From Streptomyces tendae (GTDB taxonomy: Bacteria > Actinomycetota > Actinomycetes > Streptomycetales > Streptomycetaceae), in the NCBI RefSeq assembly GCF_008632955.1, contig NZ_CP043959.1, positions 5,952,001 through 6,016,000 of the forward strand: a DNA stretch of 64,000 nt. The letters are read 5' to 3'. Numbering within the stretch: the first letter of the stretch is position 1; every line of letters begins with the position of its first letter. The position numbers and the translations under genes are program-made. Shown piece after piece: positions 43,420-52,233 of this stretch. A model generated the notes under the pieces. The model made no database searches. It was not told where the DNA came from and saw nothing but the letters and a program-made list of their open reading frames with translations.

Positions 43420-44556
43420 TCACGCCCCGTTCTCGCCCCGCCCCGCGCAGAACGCCACCGTCAGATCCTTCACCAACACCTTGCGTTCGTAGTCGTCCAG
43501 GTTCACCAGGCCGCGCATGGTCAGCCGGGTCACGGTGTCCTCCACCGAGTCCACGACCGAACTCAGCACGCTCGCCCGGTGCTGGGCGTCCAGCGCGGCG
43601 ATCCGGCGCCGGTGCATGGCGGCGGCCACCTCGGGCGCGTACTCCACCCGCAGCGGCCGCACGGCGAACACCTCCACCCCCACCGGCCCGGCGTCCGCCG
43701 CCACCAGCCGGGTCAGCGCATCCTGGGTCGCCTGCACCGCCCCCCGCCCGGCGCCCGGCGCGGCCACCGGCACCCGCAGCAGAGCCGCCTCCACGCACGC
43801 CCGCAGATACCCCTCGTGGTCCTCCAGGCCCAGCGTCGCCCGCGCGGTGTCGCGCACCCGCCACACCACCAGCATCACCACCCGCAGCGCCACCCCGCTG
43901 TGGTCGGCCGCCGGCATCGGCTCCCCGCGCCAGTGGCGCAGCCGCACGTCCACCCGGCGGCGCAGCAGCAGCGGGTTCACCCACAGCAGTCCGGTGCGCC
44001 GCACGGTCCCCCGGTAGCGGCCGAACAGCCCCAGCACCCACGCCCGTCCGGTCCGCCCGCGGGCCAGCCCACCGAAGCCGAACAGTCCGAGCGCCCCGGC
44101 CCCGGCGAACGCCGCCCACTGCGCGGGCCCGAGCGCCTCGGCCCGGTCGGACAGGCCGAGCGCCTCCACCGCGAGCGGCGGCAGCACCCCCGCCCACCAG
44201 GCCGTGGCCGCGCAGCCCGCCGCCCCGCCCACCCCCGCGAGCACTCCCGCGATCCCCGGCAGCACCCGGGCGGGCCGCTCCACGAGCGCGGGGTCGACGC
44301 CAGGGCCGGCCGGGCGGGCCCGCGCCCCGGCGGCCCGGCCGTCCGGGCCGCCGTCGGGACGGCGGGCGACGACCGCGGGTCGCAGCTTCACCGCCGCGGG
44401 GGCCGGGCCGGGATCGTCACGGAACAGCAGGTGGACGGGGATCTCGGTGGTGGACTCGGTGTGGATCAGCCGGGCCGGACGGACGGCCACGGCACTGTCC
44501 GCGGGCCCCTCGGACTCGGGGACCTGCTCGGGGACGGGGGATGTCGTGGTGGTCAT
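43420..44556 (-). CDS. SPFH/Band-7 membrane protein
   Basis: 378 residues from ATG 44556, with CTGGAGGC upstream. The N-terminal ~75 residues are Pro/Ala-rich and hydrophilic. Two hydrophobic segments (about 98-120 and 135-158, including FAGAGALGLFGFGGLARG) are followed by the SPFH fold: NPLLLRRRVDVRLRHWRGEP, GVALRVVMLVVWRVRDTARA and ALTRLVAADAGPVGVEVFAV. A helical tail (MHRRRIAALDAQHRASVLSS) probably oligomerises. Such proteins scaffold membrane microdomains. It lies 124 bases beyond the LPMO start and could be transcribed with the peptidoglycan-amidase-like gene upstream. Confidence 0.85.
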   Translation of the reverse strand: MTTTTSPVPEQVPESEGPADSAVAVRPARLIHTESTTEIPVHLLFRDDPGPAPAAVKLRPAVVARRPDGGPDGRAAGARARPAGPGVDPALVERPARVLPGIAGVLAGVGGAAGCAATAWWAGVLPPLAVEALGLSDRAEALGPAQWAAFAGAGALGLFGFGGLARGRTGRAWVLGLFGRYRGTVRRTGLLWVNPLLLRRRVDVRLRHWRGEPMPAADHSGVALRVVMLVVWRVRDTARATLGLEDHEGYLRACVEAALLRVPVAAPGAGRGAVQATQDALTRLVAADAGPVGVEVFAVRPLRVEYAPEVAAAMHRRRIAALDAQHRASVLSSVVDSVEDTVTRLTMRGLVNLDDYERKVLVKDLTVAFCAGRGENGA

Positions 44557-44633
44557 GCGTGCCTCCAGCCTCCGCGCCAGATGCGTCACATCGGGGGTCA
44601 CGGGCGGGGCGGATGCCCGGCGCCCGGGGTGGG

Positions 44634-45992
44634 TCAGGCGAAGAGCCGCCGCCAGGTCTCCGGGCCCGGGACGCCGTTCGCGGCCTTGCCGCGCCAGCCC
44701 TGCGCCCGCTGGAAGTCCGCCACGTTACGGCGGTCCTCCTCGCCCCAGCGCGTGCCGGGCCCCGTGGTGTAGTGCCGGCCGAACCCCGTCTCCACCAACC
44801 GCCGGCCCAGCCGGGTGACGTGGGCGTTCTCCGCTCCCGCGCGGAACGCCGCCCGGCCCGGATAGCCCGGCACCCCGTGCGAGGAAGGTGCCCGTCCCCA
44901 GCCCGCCACGGCAGAAGCGGAACCTCCGCTTAGAGCCGTCCCGTCCCCGCCGGCCGCCGCCGCCCGGCGGGCCGGCGGTCCGAGGCGCGGGCCCGCGGCG
45001 GCGCCCCGCCGCCCCGGCGTCCCGGCGTCCGCCCCGACCTCGGCGTCCGTCCCCGCCCCGGCGTCCGCCCCCGTCGGAGCGTCCGGCACGGCGGTGACCG
45101 CCCCGGCGCCTCCGGGGGCGGCCGGGGCACCGCTCCCGGTGATGTCCGCGCCGTCGGCGGCAGGGCCGGAATCCGCCACACCGGACTCGGGAGTACGCGG
45201 CGGCTGGGCGGGCGCGGCGGTCTCCGGAACCGCCCCCGCCGCCCCGTCGGTCACGCCCTTGTAGCGGTACGGCACATAGCGCGCGGAGTTGCTCCAGTAG
45301 GCGTACGGAGTGGTCATCCGGCGGGTGTGCGGCGGGGTCTGTTCATAAGCCACGTACTGGGAGCGGGTGGAGTCCGTCCAGCCGCCGAAAATGACGACAT
45401 GCGAACCGTTGTACGGGTCGGACGCATTGTGGAAGAGCAGGATGTCACCCGGCTGGAGTTCCGCCTTGGTGATTTTGTCGGCGTATTGCGCGAGGCTGCC
45501 CGTCCATTCGTTGCCGGACAGTTTCCACGCCATCGACACGTACCCCGAGCAGTCCTGCCGGTAGCCGTCGGACCAGAACGCGGACACGCTGTACGGCACC
45601 TTCTGGCTGACCCAGGAGGAGGCCCGCTTGATGATGTCCGTACGGCTGATCGCGGGGACCGTCACGGGACCCGCCGGCGGCACCGCCGTACCCGTACGCC
45701 CCTCGGGCCCGTACAGCGGGGCCGGCGCGCCCTGCCCGCCACCGGGTCCCTCATCTGCGGGGACGCCCTGCCCGGCGGAGAGCCGGGTGTCCTGGACGGC
45801 GACCGCGGGGACCGGGTGCGCGCCCAGCGCGGCGGACGTCACGGCGGCCACGACCAGCGCGGTGCGGCGCGCCGCGGAACGCCGCAGCCGCCGCCCCGTG
45901 AGGGGAAGCGGCCGCGCCCGCCGCTCCTGCGCGCAGCCGGGGCACGCGCAGTCTCCGGCCGGATCGAATTCCTCGAACACCGGAGACTCCAT
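44634..45992 (-). CDS. NlpC/P60- or CHAP-like wall hydrolase with peptidoglycan-binding C-terminus
   Basis: 452 residues from ATG 45992 with GAGGGGAA upstream. The cytoplasmic-side N-terminus has the motif CACPGC (about residues 15-20) before a basic hydrophobic segment (about 43-66). The catalytic region shows QDCSGYVSMAWKLSG (nucleophile Cys, about residue 148) and SHVVIFGGW (His), as in NlpC/P60-type amidase-like proteins. A long Ala/Pro/Gly/Asp-rich linker (about 255-370) leads to a C-terminal peptidoglycan-binding-like helix bundle (RWGEEDRRNVADFQRAQGWR ... GPETWRRLF). It is probably anchored at the membrane and cuts wall peptides. tRNA-Lys copy 3 lies upstream on the other strand. Confidence 0.85.
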   Translation of the reverse strand: MESPVFEEFDPAGDCACPGCAQERRARPLPLTGRRLRRSAARRTALVVAAVTSAALGAHPVPAVAVQDTRLSAGQGVPADEGPGGGQGAPAPLYGPEGRTGTAVPPAGPVTVPAISRTDIIKRASSWVSQKVPYSVSAFWSDGYRQDCSGYVSMAWKLSGNEWTGSLAQYADKITKAELQPGDILLFHNASDPYNGSHVVIFGGWTDSTRSQYVAYEQTPPHTRRMTTPYAYWSNSARYVPYRYKGVTDGAAGAVPETAAPAQPPRTPESGVADSGPAADGADITGSGAPAAPGGAGAVTAVPDAPTGADAGAGTDAEVGADAGTPGRRGAAAGPRLGPPARRAAAAGGDGTALSGGSASAVAGWGRAPSSHGVPGYPGRAAFRAGAENAHVTRLGRRLVETGFGRHYTTGPGTRWGEEDRRNVADFQRAQGWRGKAANGVPGPETWRRLFA

Positions 45993-46187
45993 GCGATTCC
46001 CCTCACATTCCCGGAACGTTTCTCCGCAGCTGTGCACGACGGTCAGTGTCGCAACGGTCTTCCCGACGCGCACTTTGACGGTCCGAATGATGTAAAGCCC
46101 CCCTCGCCCGGATCGGCCCGACCGTGCGGCCGGGCCGGCGCGGTCACGAGCACCCTCCGGAGTCCTGTAGAGTTCTGCCGTCAGCAG

Positions 46188-46261
46188 GCGCCGCTAGCTC
46201 AGTTGGTTAGAGCAGCTGACTCTTAATCAGCGGGTCCGGGGTTCGAGTCCCTGGCGGCGCA
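46188..46261 (+). tRNA. tRNA-Lys (CTT), copy 3
   Basis: A 74-nt cloverleaf identical to those at 34401 and 42545 (anticodon CTT). A terminator with a T-tract follows seven bases later. Confidence 0.97.
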
Positions 46262-46267
46262 CCGACA

Positions 46268-46306
46268 CGACGGGCTCCTCGTTCCACGAGGGGCCCGTCG
46301 GTTTTT
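46268..46306 (+). terminator. Intrinsic terminator after tRNA-Lys copy 3
   Basis: CGACGGGCTCCTCGT (46268-46282) pairs with ACGAGGGGCCCGTCG (46286-46300) with one mismatch, followed by GTTTTT (46301-46306). It is one of the few hairpins here with a U-tract. Confidence 0.9.
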
Positions 46307-46727
46307 GGCCGGAAACCGTCTCGCCCCCGTTGAGCGTGACGCTCTCGTTCCCCGTAGGGAACTGTGACATCACGTGGCGCGCTCAGCCGTCACAATGGTC
46401 CCTTATGACCGGTGTGCACCGTGTTTCGCATCTTGCGATCATGATGAACGAACCGGGAACCTGGACCCTTCAAAAGACCGCCGCACCGCGGCCGTTGGGG
46501 GACGGCGAGAACCGGCTGCCGGTCCGGACGGGGTGAGGGACCCCGTTCCCGGTCCCGGCGACCGAGGGGGATCATGCAACCGGAAGGACACGAGCGCGTG
46601 TCTATAAGGTGTGCGTGACGTGGTGACAGCGGTCCGCCACTGACACGTCCGGAGGTCGAGGGGGACCGACGACGGACGCAGGAAAGCGACGAAACACGCG
46701 CTCGTGACGCGTGTGGGGGGATGACTC
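46307..46727 (+). promoter_or_regulatory. Long leader/promoter region of cslA
   Basis: About 420 bases without a supported gene. It contains an inverted pair: ACACGAGCGCGTGT (46588-46601) and ACACGCGCTCGTGA (46694-46707), 13 of 14 complementary. TCTATAAGG beside the first arm (46601-46609) resembles a -10. The second arm ends 20 bases before the ATG, so the stem could affect translation. Confidence 0.55.
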
Positions 46728-48761
46728 ATGACGTCGACGCCGACGGGCGCCCACCGGGACGACGACCCGTCCCAGACCACCCAGCTCAGGGTGCCCGGCC
46801 ATCGGAACTGGAACACGGGCACGTTCCGCAGGATCAAGAAGGCGCTGCCGAGATACGACTACGAGCACTACAGCAGACTCGCGGGTCCCCTCACCCAGCC
46901 CGATCCGAGCAGGCCGTACCGGGTCCAGTACCGCTCGCTGATCTCGCAGGAGCCGCACCGCCTCCGCATCGCGCTGATGCTGCTGGCGGCCCCCGTGCTG
47001 TCGCTGGTGCTGCTGGTGTGGCTGCTCCAGCCCTCGCACTGGACGGAGCGCGACTACCCGGCGTTCGAGTGGCTGCCCGCCCTCGACATCGTCATGCTCG
47101 TCTCGATCGGCCTGATCGAGCTCTTCCGCTGCCTGAACGTGGTGTCGAACGCGCACGCGACCCTGGTCGCCCGCGACCCGGTCCCGGTGGTGCCCGAGAC
47201 CGGCACCCGCGTGGCTTTCCTCACCTCCTTCGTGCCCGGCAAGGAGCCGCTGGAGATGGTGACGAAGACCCTGGAGGCGGCCGTGAAGATCCGCCACCGC
47301 GGTCTGATGCATGTCTGGCTGCTCGACGAGGGCGACGACCCCGAGGTCAAGGCGGTCTGCGAGCGCCTCGGCGTGCGCCACTTCTCCCGCAAGGGCGTCG
47401 CGAAGTGGAACCAGGCGAAGGGCCCGCACCGGGCCAGGACCAAGCACGGCAACTACAACGCCTGGCTCGACGCGCACGGCGACCACTACGACTTCTTCGC
47501 CTCGGTCGACACCGACCACGTGCCGCTGCCGAACTACCTGGAGCGGATGCTCGGCTTCTTCCGCGACCCGGACGTCGGCTTCGTCATCGGCCCGCAGGTC
47601 TACGGCAACTACGACAACTTCGTCACCAAGGCCGCCGAGTCCCAGCAGTTCCTCTTCCACGCGCTCATCCAGCGGGCCGGCAACCGCTACGGCTCGCCGA
47701 TGTTCGTGGGCACCTCCAACGCCGTGCGCATCAAGGCGCTGAAGCAGATCGGCGGCCTGTACGACTCGATCACCGAGGACATGGCGACCGGCTTCGAGAT
47801 GCACCGCGCCAAGAACCCGGAGACCGGCCGCAAGTGGCGCTCGGTCTACACCCCGGACGTGCTGGCGGTCGGTGAGGGCCCCAACGCCTGGACGGACTTC
47901 TTCACCCAGCAGATGCGCTGGTCGCGCGGTACGTACGAGACGATCCTCAAGCAGTACTGGAAGGGCTGGTACTCGCTCCCGCCGAGCAAGCTCTTCAACT
48001 ACACCATGATGATCATCTTCTATCCGATGTCCGCCCTGAACTGGATCCTCGCGGCGCTCAGCTGCGCGCTGTTCCTGGGCCTGGGCGCCTCGGGTGTGAA
48101 CATCGACCCCGCCGTCTGGCTGATGCTCTACGGCAACGCCTCCGCGCTGCAGATCGGCCTGTACGTCTGGAACCGCCGCCACAACGTCTCCCCGCACGAG
48201 CCGGAGGGCTCCGGCGGTGTGGCCGGCATGGTGATGTCCGCGCTGTCGGCGCCGCTGTACGCGAAGGCACTGATCGACTCGGTGCTGCGCCGCAAGAGCA
48301 AGTTCGTCGTCACCCCGAAGGGCGACTCGGCCAGCCCGGACACCTGGTTCGGCACCTTCCGCTACCACTGGTACTTCATCCTGATCTTCGGTGGCTCCAT
48401 CGCCGCGGGCTTCGTCTTCGGGCACTCCCACCCGGCGATGGTCATCTGGGCCACCTTCGCCCTGTTCATCACCGCGGCGCCGATGTTCGCCTGGCGCCAC
48501 GGCATGCGGCAGGACCGCAAGAAGCCCGGCGCCCACGCGGCGGGTCAGCACCGCGAGGACGCGACCCCGGCCGACGGCGTGCGGCTGCCGCAGCAGCACG
48601 CCCCGCACCAGCCGCAGTCCCGGCCGCACTGGGCCGGCTCGCACGGCGCTCCGGGCGGATCCGGGGGCCCCGAAGGGCCGGGAGGGCCCGGGGGCCACAC
48701 CCCCGGCGACGACCAGACCATGCAGATCGCCCTTGGTGGACTTGGGGGACGTAAGGAATGA
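46728..48761 (+). CDS. cslA: Cellulose-synthase-like GT2 glycosyltransferase CslA
   Basis: 677 residues, membrane-bound. Two N-terminal helices (about 83-105 and 120-140) precede the GT2 catalytic domain: RVAFLTSFVPGKEP, VWLLDEGDDPE, DxD-type FASVDTDHVPLPN, TED in YDSITEDMATGFEMH and QxxRW in FFTQQMRWSRGTYE. Four to five more helices follow (FNYTMMIIFYPMSALNWILA onward). The Pro/Gly-rich tail is cytoplasmic. CslA makes a beta-glucan needed at hyphal tips for aerial growth in Streptomyces. Its stop overlaps the glxA start as ATGA, so the pair are translationally coupled. Confidence 0.95.
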   Translation: MTSTPTGAHRDDDPSQTTQLRVPGHRNWNTGTFRRIKKALPRYDYEHYSRLAGPLTQPDPSRPYRVQYRSLISQEPHRLRIALMLLAAPVLSLVLLVWLLQPSHWTERDYPAFEWLPALDIVMLVSIGLIELFRCLNVVSNAHATLVARDPVPVVPETGTRVAFLTSFVPGKEPLEMVTKTLEAAVKIRHRGLMHVWLLDEGDDPEVKAVCERLGVRHFSRKGVAKWNQAKGPHRARTKHGNYNAWLDAHGDHYDFFASVDTDHVPLPNYLERMLGFFRDPDVGFVIGPQVYGNYDNFVTKAAESQQFLFHALIQRAGNRYGSPMFVGTSNAVRIKALKQIGGLYDSITEDMATGFEMHRAKNPETGRKWRSVYTPDVLAVGEGPNAWTDFFTQQMRWSRGTYETILKQYWKGWYSLPPSKLFNYTMMIIFYPMSALNWILAALSCALFLGLGASGVNIDPAVWLMLYGNASALQIGLYVWNRRHNVSPHEPEGSGGVAGMVMSALSAPLYAKALIDSVLRRKSKFVVTPKGDSASPDTWFGTFRYHWYFILIFGGSIAAGFVFGHSHPAMVIWATFALFITAAPMFAWRHGMRQDRKKPGAHAAGQHREDATPADGVRLPQQHAPHQPQSRPHWAGSHGAPGGSGGPEGPGGPGGHTPGDDQTMQIALGGLGGRKE

Positions 48762-50698
48762 CTGACCGTGCAGGCCGCCGTCGCGCCCGTCGGATCGCGA
48801 TAGGCACGACGGTGGTACTCGCGCTGGCCGGAATGAACGGGCCGTGGCTGTACCGCTTCGGGACCGAGAAATACCACCAGTACAAGATCAATCAGCCGGA
48901 GTACAAGGCCGCGAACGGCAAGTGGGAGATCGTCGAGTTTCCCGAGGAGTACCGGCAGAACACCATCCACGCGGCGCTGCTGCGCACCGGCAAGGTGCTG
49001 CTCGTCGCGGGGTCGGGCAACGACCAGGACAACTTCGACGCGAAGCGGTACGACACCCGGATCTGGGACCCGGTCAAGGGCACCGTCAAGAAGATCCCCA
49101 CGCCGTCCGACCTGTTCTGCACCGGGCACACCCAGCTCGCCAACGGCAACCTGCTGATCGCGGGCGGCACCAAGCGGTACGAGAAGCTCAAGGGTGACGT
49201 GAAGAAGGCCGGCGGCCTGATGCTCGTCCAGAACGAGAACCCGGACAAGCCGATCACGCTCCCGGCGGGCACCAGGTTCACCGGCAAGGAGAACGGCAAG
49301 ACCTTCGTCTCGAAGGACCCGGTGCTCGTCCCGCGCGCCGAGAAGAAGTTCGACCCGCAGACCGGCGAGTTCCTGGGCAACACCCCGGGCGTGGGCCGCA
49401 TCTACGTCGAGGCGCAGAAGGAGGGCGCCAAGTACGAGACCGGCACGCAGGACAACTACCGCGTGCACGGGCTCACCGGCGCCGACGCCCGCAACACGTA
49501 CGGCATCGCCGAGAAACTCGCGATGGACAAGAAGGACTTCCAGGGCATCCGGGACGCCTTCGAGTTCGACCCGGTCGCCGAGAAGTACATCAAGGTCGAC
49601 CCGATGAAGGAGGCCCGCTGGTACCCCACGCTCACCACCCTGAGCGACGGCAGGATCCTCAGCGTCTCCGGCCTCGACGACATCGGCCAGCTGGTCCCGG
49701 GCAAGAACGAGGTCTACGACCCGAAGACCAAGGAGTGGACCTACACCGACGAGGAACGCCAGTTCCCGACGTACCCGGCGCTGTTCCTGATGCAGAACGG
49801 CAAGGTCTTCTACTCGGGCTCGAACGCGGGGTACGGACCGGACGACGTGGGCCGTGACCCGGGCGTCTGGGACGTGGGGTCCAACAAGTTCAAGAAGATC
49901 CCGGGGCTCAGCGACCCGAAGCTGATGGAGACGTCCAACACGGTGCTGCTGCCGCCCGCCCAGGACGAGAAGTACATGGTGATCGGCGGCGGCGGCGTGG
50001 GCGAGTCCCCGCTGGCCAGCGAGAAGACCCGGATCGTCGACCTGAAGGCCGACGACCCGGAGTTCGTGGACGGTCCGTCGCTGGACAAGGGCACGCGCTA
50101 CCCGCAGGCGTCGATCCTGCCGAACGACGAGGTGCTGATCTCCGGCGGCTCGCAGGACTACCGCGGCCGCGGCGACTCCAACATCCTCGAGGCGCGCATC
50201 TACGACACCGGGCGCAACGAGCTGAGGCGGGTCGCCGACCCGCTGGTGGGCCGCAACTACCACTCGGGGTCGATCCTGCTGCCCGACGGCCGGGTGATGT
50301 TCTTCGGCTCGGACTCGCTGTACGCCGACAAGGCCAACACCAAGCCGGGCGAGTTCGAGCAGCGCATCGAGATCTACACCCCGCCGTACCTGTACGGCGA
50401 CCAGGAGCGGCCCGACCTGTCCGGCGGGCCGCAGACGATCAAGCGCGGCACGTCCGGCACGTTCACCTCGCGGGACGCGGCGTCGGTCAAGAAGGTCCGG
50501 CTGATCCGGCCGAGCGCCACCACCCACGTCACCGACGTGGACCAGCGCTCGATCGCCCTGGACTTCACCACCGACGGCGACAAGGTCACGGTGACGGTGC
50601 CGAAGAACAAGAACCTGGTCCAGTCCGGCTGGTACATGCTGTTCGTCACCGACGCCGACGGCACGCCCAGCAAGGCCCAGTGGGTGCAGGTGCCGTAG
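48758..50698 (+). CDS. glxA: Copper radical oxidase GlxA (galactose-oxidase-like)
   Basis: 646 residues. A single N-terminal helix (about 10-28) anchors it outside the membrane. A seven-bladed Kelch beta-propeller follows, with the Cys of the Tyr-Cys cofactor in LFCTGHTQLANG (about residue 122), RWYPTLTTLSDGR supplying Trp/Tyr, and RNYHSGSILLPDGRVMFFGS carrying a copper-ligand His. The C-terminal Ig-like domain (DUF1929-type) ends KAQWVQVP. It oxidises a terminal sugar of the CslA glycan, producing peroxide, and is required for tip polymer deposition and pellet formation. It needs copper chaperones encoded elsewhere. Confidence 0.95.
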   Translation: MTDRAGRRRARRIAIGTTVVLALAGMNGPWLYRFGTEKYHQYKINQPEYKAANGKWEIVEFPEEYRQNTIHAALLRTGKVLLVAGSGNDQDNFDAKRYDTRIWDPVKGTVKKIPTPSDLFCTGHTQLANGNLLIAGGTKRYEKLKGDVKKAGGLMLVQNENPDKPITLPAGTRFTGKENGKTFVSKDPVLVPRAEKKFDPQTGEFLGNTPGVGRIYVEAQKEGAKYETGTQDNYRVHGLTGADARNTYGIAEKLAMDKKDFQGIRDAFEFDPVAEKYIKVDPMKEARWYPTLTTLSDGRILSVSGLDDIGQLVPGKNEVYDPKTKEWTYTDEERQFPTYPALFLMQNGKVFYSGSNAGYGPDDVGRDPGVWDVGSNKFKKIPGLSDPKLMETSNTVLLPPAQDEKYMVIGGGGVGESPLASEKTRIVDLKADDPEFVDGPSLDKGTRYPQASILPNDEVLISGGSQDYRGRGDSNILEARIYDTGRNELRRVADPLVGRNYHSGSILLPDGRVMFFGSDSLYADKANTKPGEFEQRIEIYTPPYLYGDQERPDLSGGPQTIKRGTSGTFTSRDAASVKKVRLIRPSATTHVTDVDQRSIALDFTTDGDKVTVTVPKNKNLVQSGWYMLFVTDADGTPSKAQWVQVP

Positions 50699-50719
50699 CG
50701 CACCGGTGGATACACGCCG

Positions 50720-50750
50720 AGGGGCGCCGTGCGACACGCACGGCGCCCCT
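50720..50750. terminator. Terminator between glxA and the GH6 gene
   Basis: A perfect 14-bp stem, AGGGGCGCCGTGCG (50720-50733) with CGCACGGCGCCCCT (50737-50750), loop ACA, between two convergent genes. Confidence 0.9.
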
Positions 50751-50779
50751 TTCGCGTCCCGTTCCCGCCGGGCGGCCGG

Positions 50780-51808
50780 TCAGCCGGCCGATCCGCGGGC
50801 CAGCGCCAGCGCGTAGTCGGCCCACCACTGGCCGGCCTTCGGCCCGCCCTTGCACTCGCCGTCCGACTCCCCCGGGCGCTTGATCCACAGGTAGGCGTCG
50901 ACGAGCGGGTCGGCCGTCCGGGTCGTCGGGGTCTCGCCGAGCGCCCGGCCGGGCGGGTTGCACCAGCGTTCGTCCGCGTCGCCCTCGGTGTAGGGGCCGT
51001 TGCCGTTGCGGCTGGTGTCGATGACGAAGGGCTTGCCGCCGACCTTGGCGGACAGCTCCTTGCCGTAGGCGATGGAGTCCTCGGTGGTGTAGAAGTTCGA
51101 CACGTTCACCGCGAAGCCGTCGGCCTGCTCGATGCCCGCCTGCTTCAGCGGCTCGAAGATCTGGTCGGGGTTGCCCCAGCCCGCGTTGCCGGCGTCCAGG
51201 TACACCGTGGTGTTCTTCAGGCCCTTGAGCTGGGCGACGGCCCCCTTGAGGAGGTCGTACCGCTCCTCGTGGAACTCCTGCGGGGTGCAGCCGTCCACCA
51301 GGTGCAGCACCGCGTCCGGTTCGAGCACCACCGTCGCCGGCCGGTCCCCGATGCCCTTGGCCACCGCGCCGACGAAGTCCCGGTAGGCGTCGCCGTCCTC
51401 GGCGCCGCCCTGTGAGTACTGGCCGCAGTCGCGGTGCGGGATGTTGTAAAGGACCAGGACGGCCCGCCGGCCGACCTTGTCGGCGTTCTCGGTGAGCTCG
51501 CGGGTCTGCTCCTCGGGCTTCTCGGGGCTGATCCACTCCGCCGCGGGCTGCTCGGCTATCTTGCGGAGCTGCTCGGCCTCCGCCTTCCTGCCGTCGTGCC
51601 GCAGCTCGGCCACCTTGCGCGCCGCGAGACCCTCCGGGTTGACCCAGAAGGGAGCCGCCTCCTTGGGCTGCTGCGTGACGGCCCGCGGTGCCTCGCCCTC
51701 CTTGTCGTCACCCCCGGAGGAACATCCCGCGAGCAGCAGTGCCGCCCCCAGCACCACTGCGGACGCCCGCCCTCCGGCGAACGCCCCGACCCCCCTGCTG
51801 CCGTACAT
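50780..51808 (-). CDS. cslZ: GH6 endoglucanase-like lipoprotein of the csl locus (CslZ-type)
   Basis: 342 residues from ATG 51808, preceded by AAGGGGGG. The lipobox LLLAGC (about residue 27) is followed by a charged tether. The GH6 domain (about 50-340) begins PFWVNPEGLAARKVAELRHD. Catalytic-region motifs are RAVLVLYNIPHRDCGQYSQG (proton-donor region), TVVLEPDAVLHLV (acid Asp), VYLDAGNAGWGNPDQI and DTSRNGNGPYTEGDADERWC. It probably trims or releases the glucan made by CslA/GlxA at the cell surface. It faces cslA-glxA on the opposite strand, with a shared terminator between. Confidence 0.88.
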   Translation of the reverse strand: MYGSRGVGAFAGGRASAVVLGAALLLAGCSSGGDDKEGEAPRAVTQQPKEAAPFWVNPEGLAARKVAELRHDGRKAEAEQLRKIAEQPAAEWISPEKPEEQTRELTENADKVGRRAVLVLYNIPHRDCGQYSQGGAEDGDAYRDFVGAVAKGIGDRPATVVLEPDAVLHLVDGCTPQEFHEERYDLLKGAVAQLKGLKNTTVYLDAGNAGWGNPDQIFEPLKQAGIEQADGFAVNVSNFYTTEDSIAYGKELSAKVGGKPFVIDTSRNGNGPYTEGDADERWCNPPGRALGETPTTRTADPLVDAYLWIKRPGESDGECKGGPKAGQWWADYALALARGSAG

Positions 51809-52233
51809 CCAACCCCCCTTGGGTGCACTCGTGCCACGTCTTCCGAGCCCCAATCCTGGCACACGTCCCCAGGCGTCAGGACGGCCGAGTCCGCCTTGTC
51901 CACGGCCTGTTACAGCGGGCCCCGGCCGGGCGGGCGGATCCTCGGCGACCTGCTCCGTTCACGGAAAGCGACCGGTCCGGGACGTGACGTGGAACGGCCC
52001 CTGGGCCGGGCCGGGCTTTCCCTCTGGAGTCGGGGACACCGGCCGGCCGGTGTCCCGGCCGGTGCTTGCGCCTTCTCCGGCCTCCCGCGCGTCCGCCGGG
52101 TCACTCCCGCGGCCCGTGCTCCGCACGGTCGAGGACCGGCCCGGTCGGCGGCCCCGGGGAGCGGGCCGTCGACCGGGCCGGTGCGCCCGCGCCGCCGCAC
52201 GCGCTCAGGCGTGGGGCGCGGCCACGTGGGTGC
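51809..52233. other. Intergenic region with a 24-bp perfect palindrome
   Basis: 425 bases between the start of the GH6 gene and the end of the sortase gene, both minus-strand. A perfect 24-bp palindrome at 52033-52056 (GGGACACCGGCC half-site) is a strong hairpin or an operator. No supported gene was seen; open frames here lack similarity. Confidence 0.55.

Noticed and set aside
46330..46536. Small ORF of 68 codons upstream of cslA
   Set aside because: It has no ribosome-binding site, overlaps the terminator/leader region and has no similarity; it is better read as leader sequence.
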